64,000 bases of DNA. Source: Cognatitamlana onchidii (GTDB lineage: Bacteria > Bacteroidota > Bacteroidia > Flavobacteriales > Flavobacteriaceae). Position numbers and translations under genes: made by a program. This document shows, piece after piece, positions 26,573-36,104 of this stretch. Each line of letters begins with the position of its first letter. Within the stretch, counting starts at the first letter, position 1. The DNA lies in contig NZ_SRWZ01000005.1 in assembly GCF_004804355.1 (NCBI RefSeq), positions 62,001 to 126,000 of the forward strand. The letters are read 5' to 3'. A model generated the notes under the pieces. The model saw only the letters and a list, made by a program, of their open reading frames with translations. It was not told where the DNA came from and did no database searches.

Positions 26573-27200
26573 CAAAATTATAGTTACTTGACTGTTCCGT
26601 TGCATCAACACTTACATTAATGCGATGTTTAAAAAACGGTGCATTAACCACTAAGGTATGAAACTCGCCGTTTTCACCACAAGCATCAATCCCCCTATCT
26701 TCTAAAGTTTGAACCAAATCTTCGGTTATTGTTTTTCCAAGAAAATCGGGTCCTAATTCATTGTTGCAAGAAACAACCATCGCTTCAATACCGGCTTCAA
26801 TCATTTCTATAACAAAATTTCTGCGGTTGCCTTGCCATAATGGCAAAACAGCTTGTAAGTTTGCTGCCTTTGATACTTTTTCTTCCCATGCACGGTGAGA
26901 TTCAATATCAATATCACCAAAAACGGCATGACTAATCGAGTATTTGTTGGCGATAGTTTTTAAATTAGATATGTATTTGGCTTCGTAATCAGCCCAAGTA
27001 CTGCTAAAAAAATGAATCGGTAAATCTAAAGCGTTGGCTTGTGCCTTCAAAATGGCTTTGGGGATACCATGAGATCTGGACCTATCTCCAAATTCGTTCA
27101 TAACATTGAGTAAGACTTTCGGTGCATAGCCTTGATTTATCGCTTTAAAAAAGGCGTAACTACTGTCTTTTCCGCCACTCCAAGAACACAAAAAATTCAT
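26550..27200 (-). CDS. Dph6-like PP-loop ATP pyrophosphatase (copy 2)
   Basis: 216 residues with the PP-loop LCSWSGGKDSSYAFFKAI at the N-terminus, SHGIPKAILKAQ, FGDIDIESHRAWEEKV and DACGENGEFHTLVVNAPFF (about 172-190). It is a clear paralogue of the gene at 20692-21414, with the same motif order. It is coded opposite to cobUTSC and btuFCD and wedged between them. The target is unknown; repeated placement next to B12 genes makes a cobamide-related amidation or salvage step conceivable, but that is inference. Confidence 0.82.
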   Translation of the reverse strand: MNFLCSWSGGKDSSYAFFKAINQGYAPKVLLNVMNEFGDRSRSHGIPKAILKAQANALDLPIHFFSSTWADYEAKYISNLKTIANKYSISHAVFGDIDIESHRAWEEKVSKAANLQAVLPLWQGNRRNFVIEMIEAGIEAMVVSCNNELGPDFLGKTITEDLVQTLEDRGIDACGENGEFHTLVVNAPFFKHRINVSVDATEQSSNYNFASLVLEG

Positions 27201-27285
27201 TTTCCCTACTTTTATTCGCCAAAAATAACCTTATGTACGCGGTATTACAAAAAAAATAATGACCTTTGAAATTCAATAATGTTGT

Positions 27286-28425
27286 ATGCAAAAAACCCTA
27301 TTACTTCTAGTTTTATTAGTTTTTACTATCGCCTGTAAAACGGACAAAAAGCAAAATCTTGAATCAAATAAAACGGTTTTAAAAAAAGAAACGCTTAAGT
27401 ATGCCAAGGGATTTTCTATTACGCATTATGACACTCACAAAGAGATTGTTGTCACTTCACCATGGCCCAATAGTTTAGATACACTTCATTATATTCTGGT
27501 CAATAAAGGCAGCACCTTTCAGTCCCAAAAACCAGTTGACGCGATGGTTGAATGCCCTGTAGATCGCTCGGTGGTGATGTCTACAACAAACATACCGGCT
27601 TTAGAATATCTTGGCATTGACCAAACCTTAGTTGGCTTTCCAGGAACACATTATATTTCCTCTGAAAAAACAAGAAACCATATTGAAAATGGAAAAATAA
27701 AAGATTTGAACAGCGATCTTGAAATTAACATGGAATTGCTACTGGACTTAAATCCAGAATTAGTGATTGGTTATACGGTAAATGGAATGACCAAGTCACT
27801 TGATCAAATTAAAAAATTTGGAATTCCGCTAGTTCTTGATGGAGCTTGGACAGAACAGCACCCATTAGGAAGAGCAGAATGGATAAAATTTGTTGCTGCT
27901 TTTTTTAATCAAGAACAAAAAGCGGACAGTATTTTCAACCAGATAGAACGCAATTATTTAGAAGCGAAACAGTTGGTTTCAAAAACAAAAACTAAGCCGG
28001 TAATTTTTTCAGGTTCCATGTTTAAAGATGTTTGGCACGTACCTGGAGGCCAAAGTTTTATAGCGCAATATTTTGAAGACGCTAGCACCCATTATCTTTG
28101 GAAAGACGACGATAGCACTGGAAGTTTACAGTTTAATTTTGAAAATATTTTAGAAAAAGCGGATGAAGCCGATATTTGGATTGGTGCAGGTTCATTTGAA
28201 AATAAAAGTCAAATGCTTGAACAAAGCGAAGTCTATTCTTATTTTAAACCCTTTAAAAACAATGTGGTTTATAGTTACACCAAAAATATTGGTCCCAACG
28301 GTGGCTTATTGTATTATGAATTAGGTTCATTGCGTCCAGACCTAATTTTAAAAGATATCATTTACATTGCACACCCCGAGGTGTTACCAAATTACGAAAC
28401 CTTCTTTTTTAAACCGATAGAATAA
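27286..28425 (+). CDS. btuF: Cobalamin/iron-type ABC transporter substrate-binding lipoprotein
   Basis: 379 residues with a lipobox ending TIAC (Cys 17). The mature protein is a two-lobe BtuF/FhuD-type binder: SVVMSTTNIPALEYLGIDQTLVGFPG, NMELLLDLNPELVIGYTVNG, and a late FENILEKADEADIWIGAGSF. It opens a three-gene run with a permease and ATPase. Position next to cobUTSC and the riboswitch-controlled receptor favours a corrinoid over a siderophore as substrate. Confidence 0.85.
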   Translation: MQKTLLLLVLLVFTIACKTDKKQNLESNKTVLKKETLKYAKGFSITHYDTHKEIVVTSPWPNSLDTLHYILVNKGSTFQSQKPVDAMVECPVDRSVVMSTTNIPALEYLGIDQTLVGFPGTHYISSEKTRNHIENGKIKDLNSDLEINMELLLDLNPELVIGYTVNGMTKSLDQIKKFGIPLVLDGAWTEQHPLGRAEWIKFVAAFFNQEQKADSIFNQIERNYLEAKQLVSKTKTKPVIFSGSMFKDVWHVPGGQSFIAQYFEDASTHYLWKDDDSTGSLQFNFENILEKADEADIWIGAGSFENKSQMLEQSEVYSYFKPFKNNVVYSYTKNIGPNGGLLYYELGSLRPDLILKDIIYIAHPEVLPNYETFFFKPIE

Positions 28426-29454
28426 TTGCCAAACAAAAACTCATACAAATACGCGTTTTTAGCACTGCTGATATTATTGGTAATTTGCTTTTTCATCAAC
28501 ATAAGTTTAGGCTCAATTTCTATTCCCAATTCAACTATAATCCAGAGTTTTTTTGGCGAATTAGAACATAATTCCTGGCAATACATTATCATGGATTACA
28601 GGCTGCCAAAAGCCATAACTGCCATAATTGTAGGCTCTGGCTTGGGCATATCGGGTCTCATGATGCAGACCCTATTTAGAAATCCGTTAGCCGGCCCCTT
28701 TGTGTTGGGTATCACATCAGGTGCCAGCCTCGGTGTGGCCCTTATCACCATGGGAACGTCTCTATTTGGGAGCACCTTAATCTTATTATTGGGCTCAAAA
28801 TGGAGCATGGTTTTGGGTGCAACCTTCGGAAGTTTTTTAGTGCTGTTTACGGTACTTATTGTATCATTGAAAGTAAGAGACGCCATGGCTATTTTAATTA
28901 TTGGATTGATGTTCGGAAGTATTTCGGCTGCGGTGGTTAGTATTTTATCTTATTTTAGTTCGGCGGCTGAATTGCAACAATATGTGTTTTGGGGCTTTGG
29001 AAGCTTAGGCAATTTAACTTGGCCAGAATTATCAATTTTATCAAGTATTTACACCCTAGGAATCCTACTAAGCGTGTTTAGTATAAAAAGCTTAAACTCC
29101 CTGTTACTAGGTGAAAACTATGCCAAAAGCTTAGGTTTAAACATTAAACGCGGACGCATCATCATCATCATAGCTACCAGTTTTTTAGCAGGCAGTATCA
29201 CGGCTTTTACAGGACCAATTGCTTTTGTTGGCCTAGCTATTCCGCATTTAACAAGACAAGTATTTAATACTTCGAACCATAAAATACTGTTGCCAGCGGT
29301 GTTTATATTAGGCGCCATCATCATGCTAATTTGTGATAGTATTGCTCAACTTCCATCGAGCGAATTAACGCTTCCTATAAATGCCATCACCTCTTTAATT
29401 GGAGCTCCTGTGGTTATTTGGCTCCTAGTAAGAAAACGAAAAATGATGTTTTAA
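28426..29454 (+). CDS. btuC: FecCD-family ABC transporter permease
   Basis: 342 residues with about nine or ten membrane segments. Typical FecCD signatures are DYRLPKAITAIIVGSGLGIS, LMMQTLFRNPLAGPFVLGIT, YVFWGFGSLGNLTW and TGPIAFVGLAIPHLTR. The start is a TTG that directly follows the btuF stop, with no spacing. The last bases overlap the ATPase start (TAATG), so translation of all three is coupled. Confidence 0.9.
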   Translation: MPNKNSYKYAFLALLILLVICFFINISLGSISIPNSTIIQSFFGELEHNSWQYIIMDYRLPKAITAIIVGSGLGISGLMMQTLFRNPLAGPFVLGITSGASLGVALITMGTSLFGSTLILLLGSKWSMVLGATFGSFLVLFTVLIVSLKVRDAMAILIIGLMFGSISAAVVSILSYFSSAAELQQYVFWGFGSLGNLTWPELSILSSIYTLGILLSVFSIKSLNSLLLGENYAKSLGLNIKRGRIIIIIATSFLAGSITAFTGPIAFVGLAIPHLTRQVFNTSNHKILLPAVFILGAIIMLICDSIAQLPSSELTLPINAITSLIGAPVVIWLLVRKRKMMF

Positions 29455-30248
29455 TGAATAAGGCTGAAAAACAACATATCGTAAAAACAGAAGGTTTGTC
29501 TATTGGTTACCGCTCAAAAAAAGGATCAACGGTAATAGCTGAGCATATCAATATTTCACTATTTTCAGGTGAATTGGTTGGACTTATAGGTGCGAATGGT
29601 ATCGGGAAATCCACACTATTACGAACGCTAACTAAAGTACAGCCCAAACTAAAAGGTAGCATTCAAATAAATGAAAAGTCTTTAAAGCAATATACCAATT
29701 TAGAACTTGCCAAGGTGTTAAGTTTGGTTTTAACAGAACCTGTTGTATCTAAAAACTTAACGGTATTTGAACTCGTAGCACTTGGTAGACAACCTTACAC
29801 CAATTGGATTGGAAACCTTTCCAGTAAGGACCTTCAAATAGTAGAACAAGCCATAGTGCAAATAAACATTCAAGACCTAAAAGATAAGATGTGTTACGAA
29901 TTGAGTGATGGCCAATTACAAAAAGTTATGATTGCTCGTGCCCTTGCTCAAGATACCGATTTAATTATTCTGGATGAGCCTACAACCCATTTGGATATGT
30001 ATCATAAAGCCTACATTTTGAAACTGCTTCAACAGTTAGCAAGAGACACTAATAAAACCATCTTATTTTCATCGCATGAAATAGATTTAGCCATTCAGTT
30101 GTGTGATAAACTAATCGTAATGACTCCTAATGAGGTGGTTTCAGACACACCTTGCAACCTTATTTCTTCTGGCACTTTTGAAAATTTGTTTCCCAAAGAT
30201 TTAATAGCTTTTGATGAGGAAACGGGAAGTTTTAGGGTGAAAAAATAA
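29454..30248 (+). CDS. btuD: ABC transporter ATP-binding protein
   Basis: 264 residues with Walker A GLIGANGIGKSTLLRTL, Q-loop region LTEPVVSKNLTVFELVALG, the signature YELSDGQLQKVMIARALA, Walker B LIILDEPTTHLD and the switch His in SSHEIDLAIQL. The signature reads LSDGQ instead of LSGGQ, a common variation in this family. The ATG at 29454 shares its A with the permease stop. It powers the corrinoid importer with the two preceding genes. Confidence 0.9.
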   Translation: MNKAEKQHIVKTEGLSIGYRSKKGSTVIAEHINISLFSGELVGLIGANGIGKSTLLRTLTKVQPKLKGSIQINEKSLKQYTNLELAKVLSLVLTEPVVSKNLTVFELVALGRQPYTNWIGNLSSKDLQIVEQAIVQINIQDLKDKMCYELSDGQLQKVMIARALAQDTDLIILDEPTTHLDMYHKAYILKLLQQLARDTNKTILFSSHEIDLAIQLCDKLIVMTPNEVVSDTPCNLISSGTFENLFPKDLIAFDEETGSFRVKK

Positions 30249-30318
30249 GGATTTTAAAAAACGGTTTTTAAATCATGAATCTTATTTACCGACATTATCA
30301 AGTTCAATGTAAAAAAAT

Positions 30319-30326
30319 TATATTTG
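30319..30326 (+). promoter_or_regulatory. -7 promoter box of rmuC
   Basis: TATATTTG lies 19 bases before the ATG at 30346. There is no clear -33 element. Confidence 0.4.
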
Positions 30327-30345
30327 AATATATTTCAACCTTTAA

Positions 30346-31734
30346 ATGGAAAACAGCCTAATTCTTATTCTTGCTATTATTATTTCTGCCAGCATTGGTG
30401 GTTATTTAGGTATGCTTATTTCTAAATTAAAAAGCAAAAGTGAAAACAGCACGTTAGAAGAACGAAATAATAATTTAACCATACAACTATCTAGTTTAAA
30501 AACGTCTTTTGAAAGCGAAGCGCAAAGACAAAGTGAAGTTTTTAAATCTCAGCTTGATGAACTTAGAAGCACAATTGAAAAGCTAGAAAAAGAACGAGAA
30601 GGCATTCGTAGAGAGAAAGAGTTTCTTAATGCTGAACTTGCAAGAAAAAATACGGAATACGATAATCTCAATCAAAAAAACCTCGAACAAAAACAAGAAG
30701 TTGAGCAACTCCAAGAAAAATTCACGAAAGAATTTGAAAACTTGGCAAACAAGATTCTTGAAGAAAAGTCTAATAAATTTACCGAGCAAAATAGAGAAAA
30801 TATTAAAAATATATTAAGTCCGTTACAAGAAAAAATACAAGGTTTTGAGAAAAAAGTTGAAGCTTCTCAAAAAGAAAGTATCAGCATGCACTCAGCCTTA
30901 AAAGAACAATTACTTGGGCTGAAAGACTTAAATCAGCAAATGACAAAAGAAGCCACCAACCTTACACGAGCACTTAAAGGAGATAGCAAAATGCAAGGAA
31001 ACTGGGGCGAATTGGTGCTTGAGCGGGTGCTAGAAAAATCTGGATTGGAAAAAGACAGAGAGTACTATGTGCAGCAAAGTTTTATGCTAGAAGACGGCAC
31101 TAGAGTTTTACCAGATGTCGTGTTACATCTTCCAGATGGAAAAAAAATGATTATTGACAGTAAGGTCTCACTAACAGATTATGAGCGCTTGGTGAATGCT
31201 AAAGAAGATGAACGTCCAAACTTTTTAAAAGCACATATTAATTCAATTAAAAAACACGTTGACCAATTATCAGAAAAGAACTATCAAGATTTATACGATA
31301 TCGAGTCGCCAGATTTTGTTTTAATGTTTATTCCCATAGAACCTGCATTTGCCATTGTTGTTAATGAAGATAACACCATTTATAACAAAGCCTTTGAGAA
31401 AAATATTGTTATTGTAACACCCTCTACATTACTAGCCACCTTGCGTACCATTGATACCATGTGGAACAATGAAAAACAACAACGCAATGCTATTGAAATT
31501 GCGAGACAGGCCGGAGCGCTTTACGATAAGTTTGATGGTCTGGTAAAAGATCTTACAGGTGTTGGCAAAAAAATTGACGCAGCAAAAAGCGATTATTCTG
31601 CTGCCATGAATAAACTGGTTGAAGGAAGAGGCAATTTAGTTACCAGCGTTGAAAAACTAAAAAAAATGGGAGCGAAAGCCAAAAAGTCGCTTCCTGAAGC
31701 AATTATTAAACGTGCCGAAGAAGACACCATTTAA
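30346..31734 (+). CDS. rmuC: DNA recombination protein RmuC
   Basis: 462 residues. An N-terminal membrane anchor (about 4-24) is followed by a long coiled coil (about 30-200). The RmuC nuclease-like domain comes next: KMQGNWGELVLERVLEKSGL, DVVLHLPDGKKMIIDSKVSL with the D and DSK catalytic residues of the PD-(D/E)XK fold, and MFIPIEPAFAIV. It limits inversions at short repeats in E. coli. The full set of family motifs is present. Confidence 0.93.
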   Translation: MENSLILILAIIISASIGGYLGMLISKLKSKSENSTLEERNNNLTIQLSSLKTSFESEAQRQSEVFKSQLDELRSTIEKLEKEREGIRREKEFLNAELARKNTEYDNLNQKNLEQKQEVEQLQEKFTKEFENLANKILEEKSNKFTEQNRENIKNILSPLQEKIQGFEKKVEASQKESISMHSALKEQLLGLKDLNQQMTKEATNLTRALKGDSKMQGNWGELVLERVLEKSGLEKDREYYVQQSFMLEDGTRVLPDVVLHLPDGKKMIIDSKVSLTDYERLVNAKEDERPNFLKAHINSIKKHVDQLSEKNYQDLYDIESPDFVLMFIPIEPAFAIVVNEDNTIYNKAFEKNIVIVTPSTLLATLRTIDTMWNNEKQQRNAIEIARQAGALYDKFDGLVKDLTGVGKKIDAAKSDYSAAMNKLVEGRGNLVTSVEKLKKMGAKAKKSLPEAIIKRAEEDTI

Positions 31735-31757
31735 ACTCATAACATAAACCTAATATC

Positions 31758-32117
31758 ATGAAAATTTTAACTAAAATTATTATTGGCCTTATTATTATAT
31801 TCATTGGGTATTTCTGCTTTCTATATTTTGCCCGTTATAGTGAAGGGGTTAGAGCTGGAGAGTTGGTTAAATTTAGTAGTAAAGGGGTTATTATAAAAAC
31901 GTGGGAAGGCGAAATTAGTCAAGGCGTATCAGATTCGCAGTTTTTTAAATTCTCGGTAGAAGACAGTGAAAATCAGGTTATTGAGGATCTAAACAATTTA
32001 CAAGGCTATTACGTTAAGCTTCACTATTTTGAACGATACAAGCATTTATTTTGGTTAGGAGACACCAAATATTTTATCACGAAGGTTGAAAAGACCGATA
32101 GAAAACTAAATAAATAA
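31758..32117 (+). CDS. Single-span membrane protein of unknown function
   Basis: 119 residues: an N-terminal membrane helix (about 5-25) followed by a small beta-rich periplasmic domain (GVRAGELVKFSSKGVIIKTWEGE, then YYVKLHYFERYKHLFWLGDTKYFI). Similar proteins are common in Flavobacteriaceae, where they are sometimes mislabelled 6-phosphogluconate dehydrogenase; no such motif is present. It follows rmuC by 23 bases and may be co-transcribed with it. Confidence 0.65.
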   Translation: MKILTKIIIGLIIIFIGYFCFLYFARYSEGVRAGELVKFSSKGVIIKTWEGEISQGVSDSQFFKFSVEDSENQVIEDLNNLQGYYVKLHYFERYKHLFWLGDTKYFITKVEKTDRKLNK

Positions 32118-32132
32118 CAATCATAACAACAC

Positions 32133-32669
32133 ATGTTTAAACACGCCAAAGAATCTCGAGTAGAAATCACAGAACTTATGCTTCCATCCCACTCTAATTT
32201 TCGTGGAAAAATTCATGGTGGGCATATTTTAAATCTTATGGACCAAATTGCCTTTGCTTGTGCTTCTAAACATTCCAATCATTATTGCGTCACTGCATCG
32301 GTAAATCGAGTTGACTTTTTAAACCCTATAGAAGTAGGCGAACTAGTTACCCTTAAAGCTTCTGTTAATTACACTGGTAGAACCTCCATGGTTATTGGTT
32401 TAAGAGTAGAATCAGAAAATATACGAACAGGCAAAGTAAAACATTGTAACTCTTCCTATTTTACCATGGTTGCCAAAGCAGAAAACGGAAAAAACGCAAC
32501 CGTGCCAGGACTTATTTTAGATAATGAGCAAAGCATACGACGCTTTGCTAGAAGTATTGCAAGACAAGAACAGGCTAAAAAACGTTCAACTAAGTTTAAG
32601 GCTTCAGAATTTAAAATGGAGGAGCATATAGAACTTATTAGAACCCAAAATGCAAAAATAGAACTATAA
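32133..32669 (+). CDS. Acyl-CoA thioesterase, hotdog fold
   Basis: 178 residues. The hotdog core has LPSHSNFRGKIHGGHILNLMDQIAF, with the catalytic Asp, then CVTASVNRVDFLNPIEVGELV and YTGRTSMVIGLRVESE. This matches the YciA/ACOT-type acyl-CoA thioesterases that release free fatty acid from acyl-CoA in the cytoplasm. The last 40 residues are a charged helical extension. It ends directly at a terminator shared with carB. Confidence 0.88.
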   Translation: MFKHAKESRVEITELMLPSHSNFRGKIHGGHILNLMDQIAFACASKHSNHYCVTASVNRVDFLNPIEVGELVTLKASVNYTGRTSMVIGLRVESENIRTGKVKHCNSSYFTMVAKAENGKNATVPGLILDNEQSIRRFARSIARQEQAKKRSTKFKASEFKMEEHIELIRTQNAKIEL

Positions 32670-32698
32670 AAAAACCGCTTTTAAAAAGCGGTTTTTTT
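32668..32698. terminator. Bidirectional intrinsic terminator
   Basis: ACCGCTTTT pairs with AAAAGCGGT, with A-run before and T-run after. It ends the thioesterase message on the plus strand and carB on the minus strand. Confidence 0.88.
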
Positions 32699-32705
32699 AT
32701 TCTTA

Positions 32706-35561
32706 CTATTTACTTAAATACATTTTTCGTCTTGAGTATAAATCGTAAAATTCATCGTCCTTCAAGCTATCTATAAATAAGATACTTTCTCCTGTACTCT
32801 TCATTTCAGGTCCTAAACGTTTATCTACATTAGGGAATTTATTAAAAGAGAATACTGGTTGTTTAATAGCATAACCTTCTAATCTTGGATTGAAATTAAA
32901 ATCAGTTACCTTTTTCTCGCCTAGCATCACTTTAGTGGCATAATTTACGTAAGGTTCTTTATATGCTTTTGCAATAAAAGGCACCGTTCTTGAAGCTCTT
33001 GGATTCGCTTCAATTATGTAAACCGTATCATCTTTAATAGCAAACTGGATATTAATTAACCCAACAGTATTTAAGGATCTTGCAATGGTATGCGTATGAT
33101 CGACAATTTGTTGCATCACCAAATCACCTAGGTTAAATGCAGGTAATGTAGCATTGGAGTCTCCTGAATGTACCCCACAAGGTTCAATATGCTCCATAAT
33201 ACCAATAATGTAAACATTACCATCGGCATCGCAAATCGCATCAGCTTCCGCTTCAATAGCACCATCTAAATAATGATCTAATAACAGCTTATTGTTAGGT
33301 ATTTTCCTAAGCAAATCAACAACATGCTCAACTAATTCTTCCTTATTGATTACAATTTTCATGCCTTGTCCACCTAATACATAGGAAGGTCTTACAAGAA
33401 TTGGGAAATCTAATTGATCTGCAAGCGCTAAAGCTTCATCGGCATTTTCAGCAACTCCAAATTCTGGATACGGAATATTATTTTCCTTTAATAATTTTGA
33501 AAAACTACCTCTATCTTCAGCTAAATCAAGCGATTCAAAACTAGTTCCTATAATCTTTATTCCGTATTTGGTTAATTTCTCCGCTAACTTAAGAGCGGTT
33601 TGCCCACCAAGTTGCACAATAACGCCTTCTGGTTTTTCATGACGGATAATATCGTATATATGCTCCCAGAACACAGGCTCAAAATACAGTTTATCAGCGG
33701 TATCAAAATCAGTTGAAACGGTTTCTGGATTACAGTTAATCATAATGGTTTCATAACCACATTCTGCAGCTGCTAAAACTCCATGAACACAACAATAATC
33801 GAACTCAATACCCTGACCAATTCTATTTGGTCCAGAACCTAAAACTACAATCTTCTTCTTGTCTGTAACCACACTTTCATTATGCGTATAGGTTTCTCCC
33901 GAAGCTGTTTCCACGACATTCTCAAAAGTAGAATAGTAATATGGTGTTTTAGCGGTAAACTCAGCGGCACAAGTATCCACTAACTTAAATACACGTTGAA
34001 TATTAAACTCTTCACGTTTGTTATACACCTGGCTCTCTAAACATCCGAGCATATGAGCAATCTGGCGATCACCATAACCTTTTTGCTTCGCTTCTAATAA
34101 TAAATCTCGCTCTAAGGTATCAATAGTGTAGGTTGAAATTTCTTTTTCTAACTGGAACAATTCCTCGTACTGCTTTAAATACCACATATCTATTTTTGTG
34201 ATATCGTAAATCTGGCTTAAAGGAATCCCCATGGCAATGGCATCATAAATCACAAAAACTCGATCCCAACTGGCATGTGTTAATTTCTCAATAATTTGAT
34301 TGTAATCGTTATAACCTTTACCATCGGCACCTAAGCCGTTTCTTTTAATCTCTAATGACTGTGTTGCCTTATGCAGTGCTTCTTGGAAAGAACGCCCAAT
34401 TCCCATTACCTCACCTACAGCTTTCATTTGTAAACCAAGGGTACGATCAGAACCCTCAAACTTATCAAAGTTCCAACGCGGTATTTTTACAATCACGTAA
34501 TCAAGCGTAGGTTCGAATAACGCCGAAGTAGATTTAGTAATCTGATTATCAAGCTCATCTAAAGTATAACCAATAGCCAATTTGGTAGCTATTTTCGCAA
34601 TAGGATATCCAGTGGCTTTACTTGCCAATGCTGAAGAACGCGATACACGAGGGTTAATTTCAATGGCTATAATATCTTCTATTTCATCTGGACTTACTGC
34701 GAATTGCACGTTACAACCACCTTCAAAATCGCCAATACTACGCATCATTTTAATAGCCATATCGCGCATTTTCTGATACGTGGTATCGCTTAATGTCATG
34801 GCCGGTGCCACGGTAATAGAGTCACCTGTGTGAATTCCCATAGGGTCCATGTTCTCTATAGAACAAATAATTACTACATTATCATTTTTGTCACGCAGTA
34901 ACTCCAACTCGTACTCCTTCCACCCCATCATGGCTTTATCAATCATTACTTCATGGATCGGAGAAATCTCTAAACCACGACGCAATAATTTATCAAAATC
35001 TTCTTCTTCATATACAATAGCAGCTCCAGCACCACCTAAGGTAAATGACGAACGTATACATAAAGGAAAACCAAATTCTTGAGCAATTTCTTTTCCTTTT
35101 AAGAAAGACGTTGCTGTGGCTTGAGGTGCCATATCTACACCTATTCTCCCCATTAACTCTCTAAACTGTTCCCTATCTTCGGTAATATTAATGGCATTAA
35201 TATCAACACCTATTAATTCTACTCCAAAATCTTCCCAGATTCCTTTTTCATCAGCCTCAATACATAAATTTAATGCTGTTTGCCCGCCCATAGTGGGCAG
35301 TACTGCGTCAATTTGAGGATGTTCTTTTAAAATTTTAATAATCGACTTTGTATTTAAAGGCAATAGGTAAACATGATCGGCCATAGAAGGGTCGGTCATG
35401 ATTGTTGCAGGATTAGAATTGATCAAAATAGTTTCAATTCCATCTTCTCTAAGCGACCTTAAAGACTGCGAACCTGAATAATCAAACTCACATGCTTGAC
35501 CTATTACTATAGGTCCTGAGCCAATAATTAGTATCGATTTAAGTTTTGGATTTTTCGGCAT
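32706..35561 (-). CDS. carB: Carbamoyl-phosphate synthase large subunit, lacking the allosteric domain
   Basis: Makes carbamoyl phosphate for arginine and pyrimidines. At 951 residues it contains the carboxyphosphate ATP-grasp unit (KSILIIGSGPIVIGQACEFDYSG, EINPRVSRSSALASKATGYP), the oligomerisation region, and the second ATP-grasp unit (VVLGSGPNRIGQGIEFDYCC, EANPRASRTVPFIAKA). It stops soon after GPEMKSTGESILF with a 20-residue tail. The C-terminal MGS-type domain that binds UMP, IMP or ornithine in E. coli (whole protein about 1070 residues) is missing. No carA lies in the window. Confidence 0.96.
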   Translation of the reverse strand: MPKNPKLKSILIIGSGPIVIGQACEFDYSGSQSLRSLREDGIETILINSNPATIMTDPSMADHVYLLPLNTKSIIKILKEHPQIDAVLPTMGGQTALNLCIEADEKGIWEDFGVELIGVDINAINITEDREQFRELMGRIGVDMAPQATATSFLKGKEIAQEFGFPLCIRSSFTLGGAGAAIVYEEEDFDKLLRRGLEISPIHEVMIDKAMMGWKEYELELLRDKNDNVVIICSIENMDPMGIHTGDSITVAPAMTLSDTTYQKMRDMAIKMMRSIGDFEGGCNVQFAVSPDEIEDIIAIEINPRVSRSSALASKATGYPIAKIATKLAIGYTLDELDNQITKSTSALFEPTLDYVIVKIPRWNFDKFEGSDRTLGLQMKAVGEVMGIGRSFQEALHKATQSLEIKRNGLGADGKGYNDYNQIIEKLTHASWDRVFVIYDAIAMGIPLSQIYDITKIDMWYLKQYEELFQLEKEISTYTIDTLERDLLLEAKQKGYGDRQIAHMLGCLESQVYNKREEFNIQRVFKLVDTCAAEFTAKTPYYYSTFENVVETASGETYTHNESVVTDKKKIVVLGSGPNRIGQGIEFDYCCVHGVLAAAECGYETIMINCNPETVSTDFDTADKLYFEPVFWEHIYDIIRHEKPEGVIVQLGGQTALKLAEKLTKYGIKIIGTSFESLDLAEDRGSFSKLLKENNIPYPEFGVAENADEALALADQLDFPILVRPSYVLGGQGMKIVINKEELVEHVVDLLRKIPNNKLLLDHYLDGAIEAEADAICDADGNVYIIGIMEHIEPCGVHSGDSNATLPAFNLGDLVMQQIVDHTHTIARSLNTVGLINIQFAIKDDTVYIIEANPRASRTVPFIAKAYKEPYVNYATKVMLGEKKVTDFNFNPRLEGYAIKQPVFSFNKFPNVDKRLGPEMKSTGESILFIDSLKDDEFYDLYSRRKMYLSK

Positions 35562-35620
35562 TTTACTGGATATAATATGTTGTCTTTTAATTTTTTACAA
35601 AAATAGCAATCAGGAGATAT

Positions 35621-35652
35621 AAAAAAAGGCGCTACACTTAAGTAACACCTTT
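35621..35652 (-). terminator. Intrinsic terminator of rpmH
   Basis: On the minus strand AAAGGTGTTACTT pairs with AGTGTAGCGCCTTT using two G-U pairs, followed by a U-run. On the plus strand the same pairing would have A-C mismatches, so the element is oriented for rpmH. Confidence 0.7.
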
Positions 35653-35675
35653 ATATTATCAACAATTGTTAATCA

Positions 35676-35837
35676 TTATTTTTTATGTCTAGTTTCAGAT
35701 GATACAGACAATTTTTTTCTTCCTTTGGCTCTTCTACGAGCTAATACCTTTCTACCATTAGCAGAAGCCATTCTTTCTCTGAAACCATGTTTGTTTCTTC
35801 TCTTTCTTTTAGAAGGCTGAAATGTTCTTTTACTCAT
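35676..35837 (-). CDS. rpmH: 50S ribosomal protein L34
   Basis: 53 residues, beginning [20 protein letters not shown] and continuing [20 protein letters not shown], the invariant L34 sequence, with the short flavobacterial tail ending TRHKK. It is a monocistronic gene with its own strong promoter and terminator. It lies between carB and a divergent TPR-like gene, not next to rnpA or dnaA as in many other phyla. Confidence 0.97.
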   Translation of the reverse strand: MSKRTFQPSKRKRRNKHGFRERMASANGRKVLARRRAKGRKKLSVSSETRHKK

Positions 35838-35897
35838 TGTCTTATATCTTTAAATCTGAAATGTAATTTTAAATAGAGGTTTCCTAAAAACCGAGGG

Positions 35898-35928
35898 CAA
35901 ATATACGAAGCCTTTACAACTTTGCAAA
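35898..35928 (-). promoter_or_regulatory. Consensus Bacteroidota promoter of rpmH
   Basis: Read on the minus strand: TTTG (35928-35925), 19 bases, TATATTTG (35905-35898). Both boxes and the spacing match the Bacteroidota housekeeping consensus exactly, as expected for a ribosomal protein gene. Confidence 0.8.
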
Positions 35929-36072
35929 TCATTTTTGTAAAATATTTAAAATATTTTTTTCATCTATCAAAAACTTATTAAGTCCCTTTATTTATTTAGG
36001 ATAAGAGCCACTTTTGTTAAAAACCATTACATGGGTTTTCACAAAAATTTAGTTTCTTTGCAGTCACAAATT

Positions 36073-36104
36073 TGTAAATACGGCCAGACAGGATGGTATT
36101 TGCA
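36073..36104 (+). promoter_or_regulatory. Leader hairpin before the TPR-like gene
   Basis: TGTAAATAC (36073-36081) pairs with GTATTTGCA (36096-36104) around a G-rich 14-base loop: nine pairs including one G-U. It lies just after a likely -7 region (TTTCTTTG) and 29 bases before the ATG at 36133. Role unknown. Confidence 0.4.

Noticed and set aside
31758-32117. 6-phosphogluconate dehydrogenase label for the small membrane protein
   Set aside because: 119 residues with a membrane anchor and no NADP-binding motif; the label is a propagated error.
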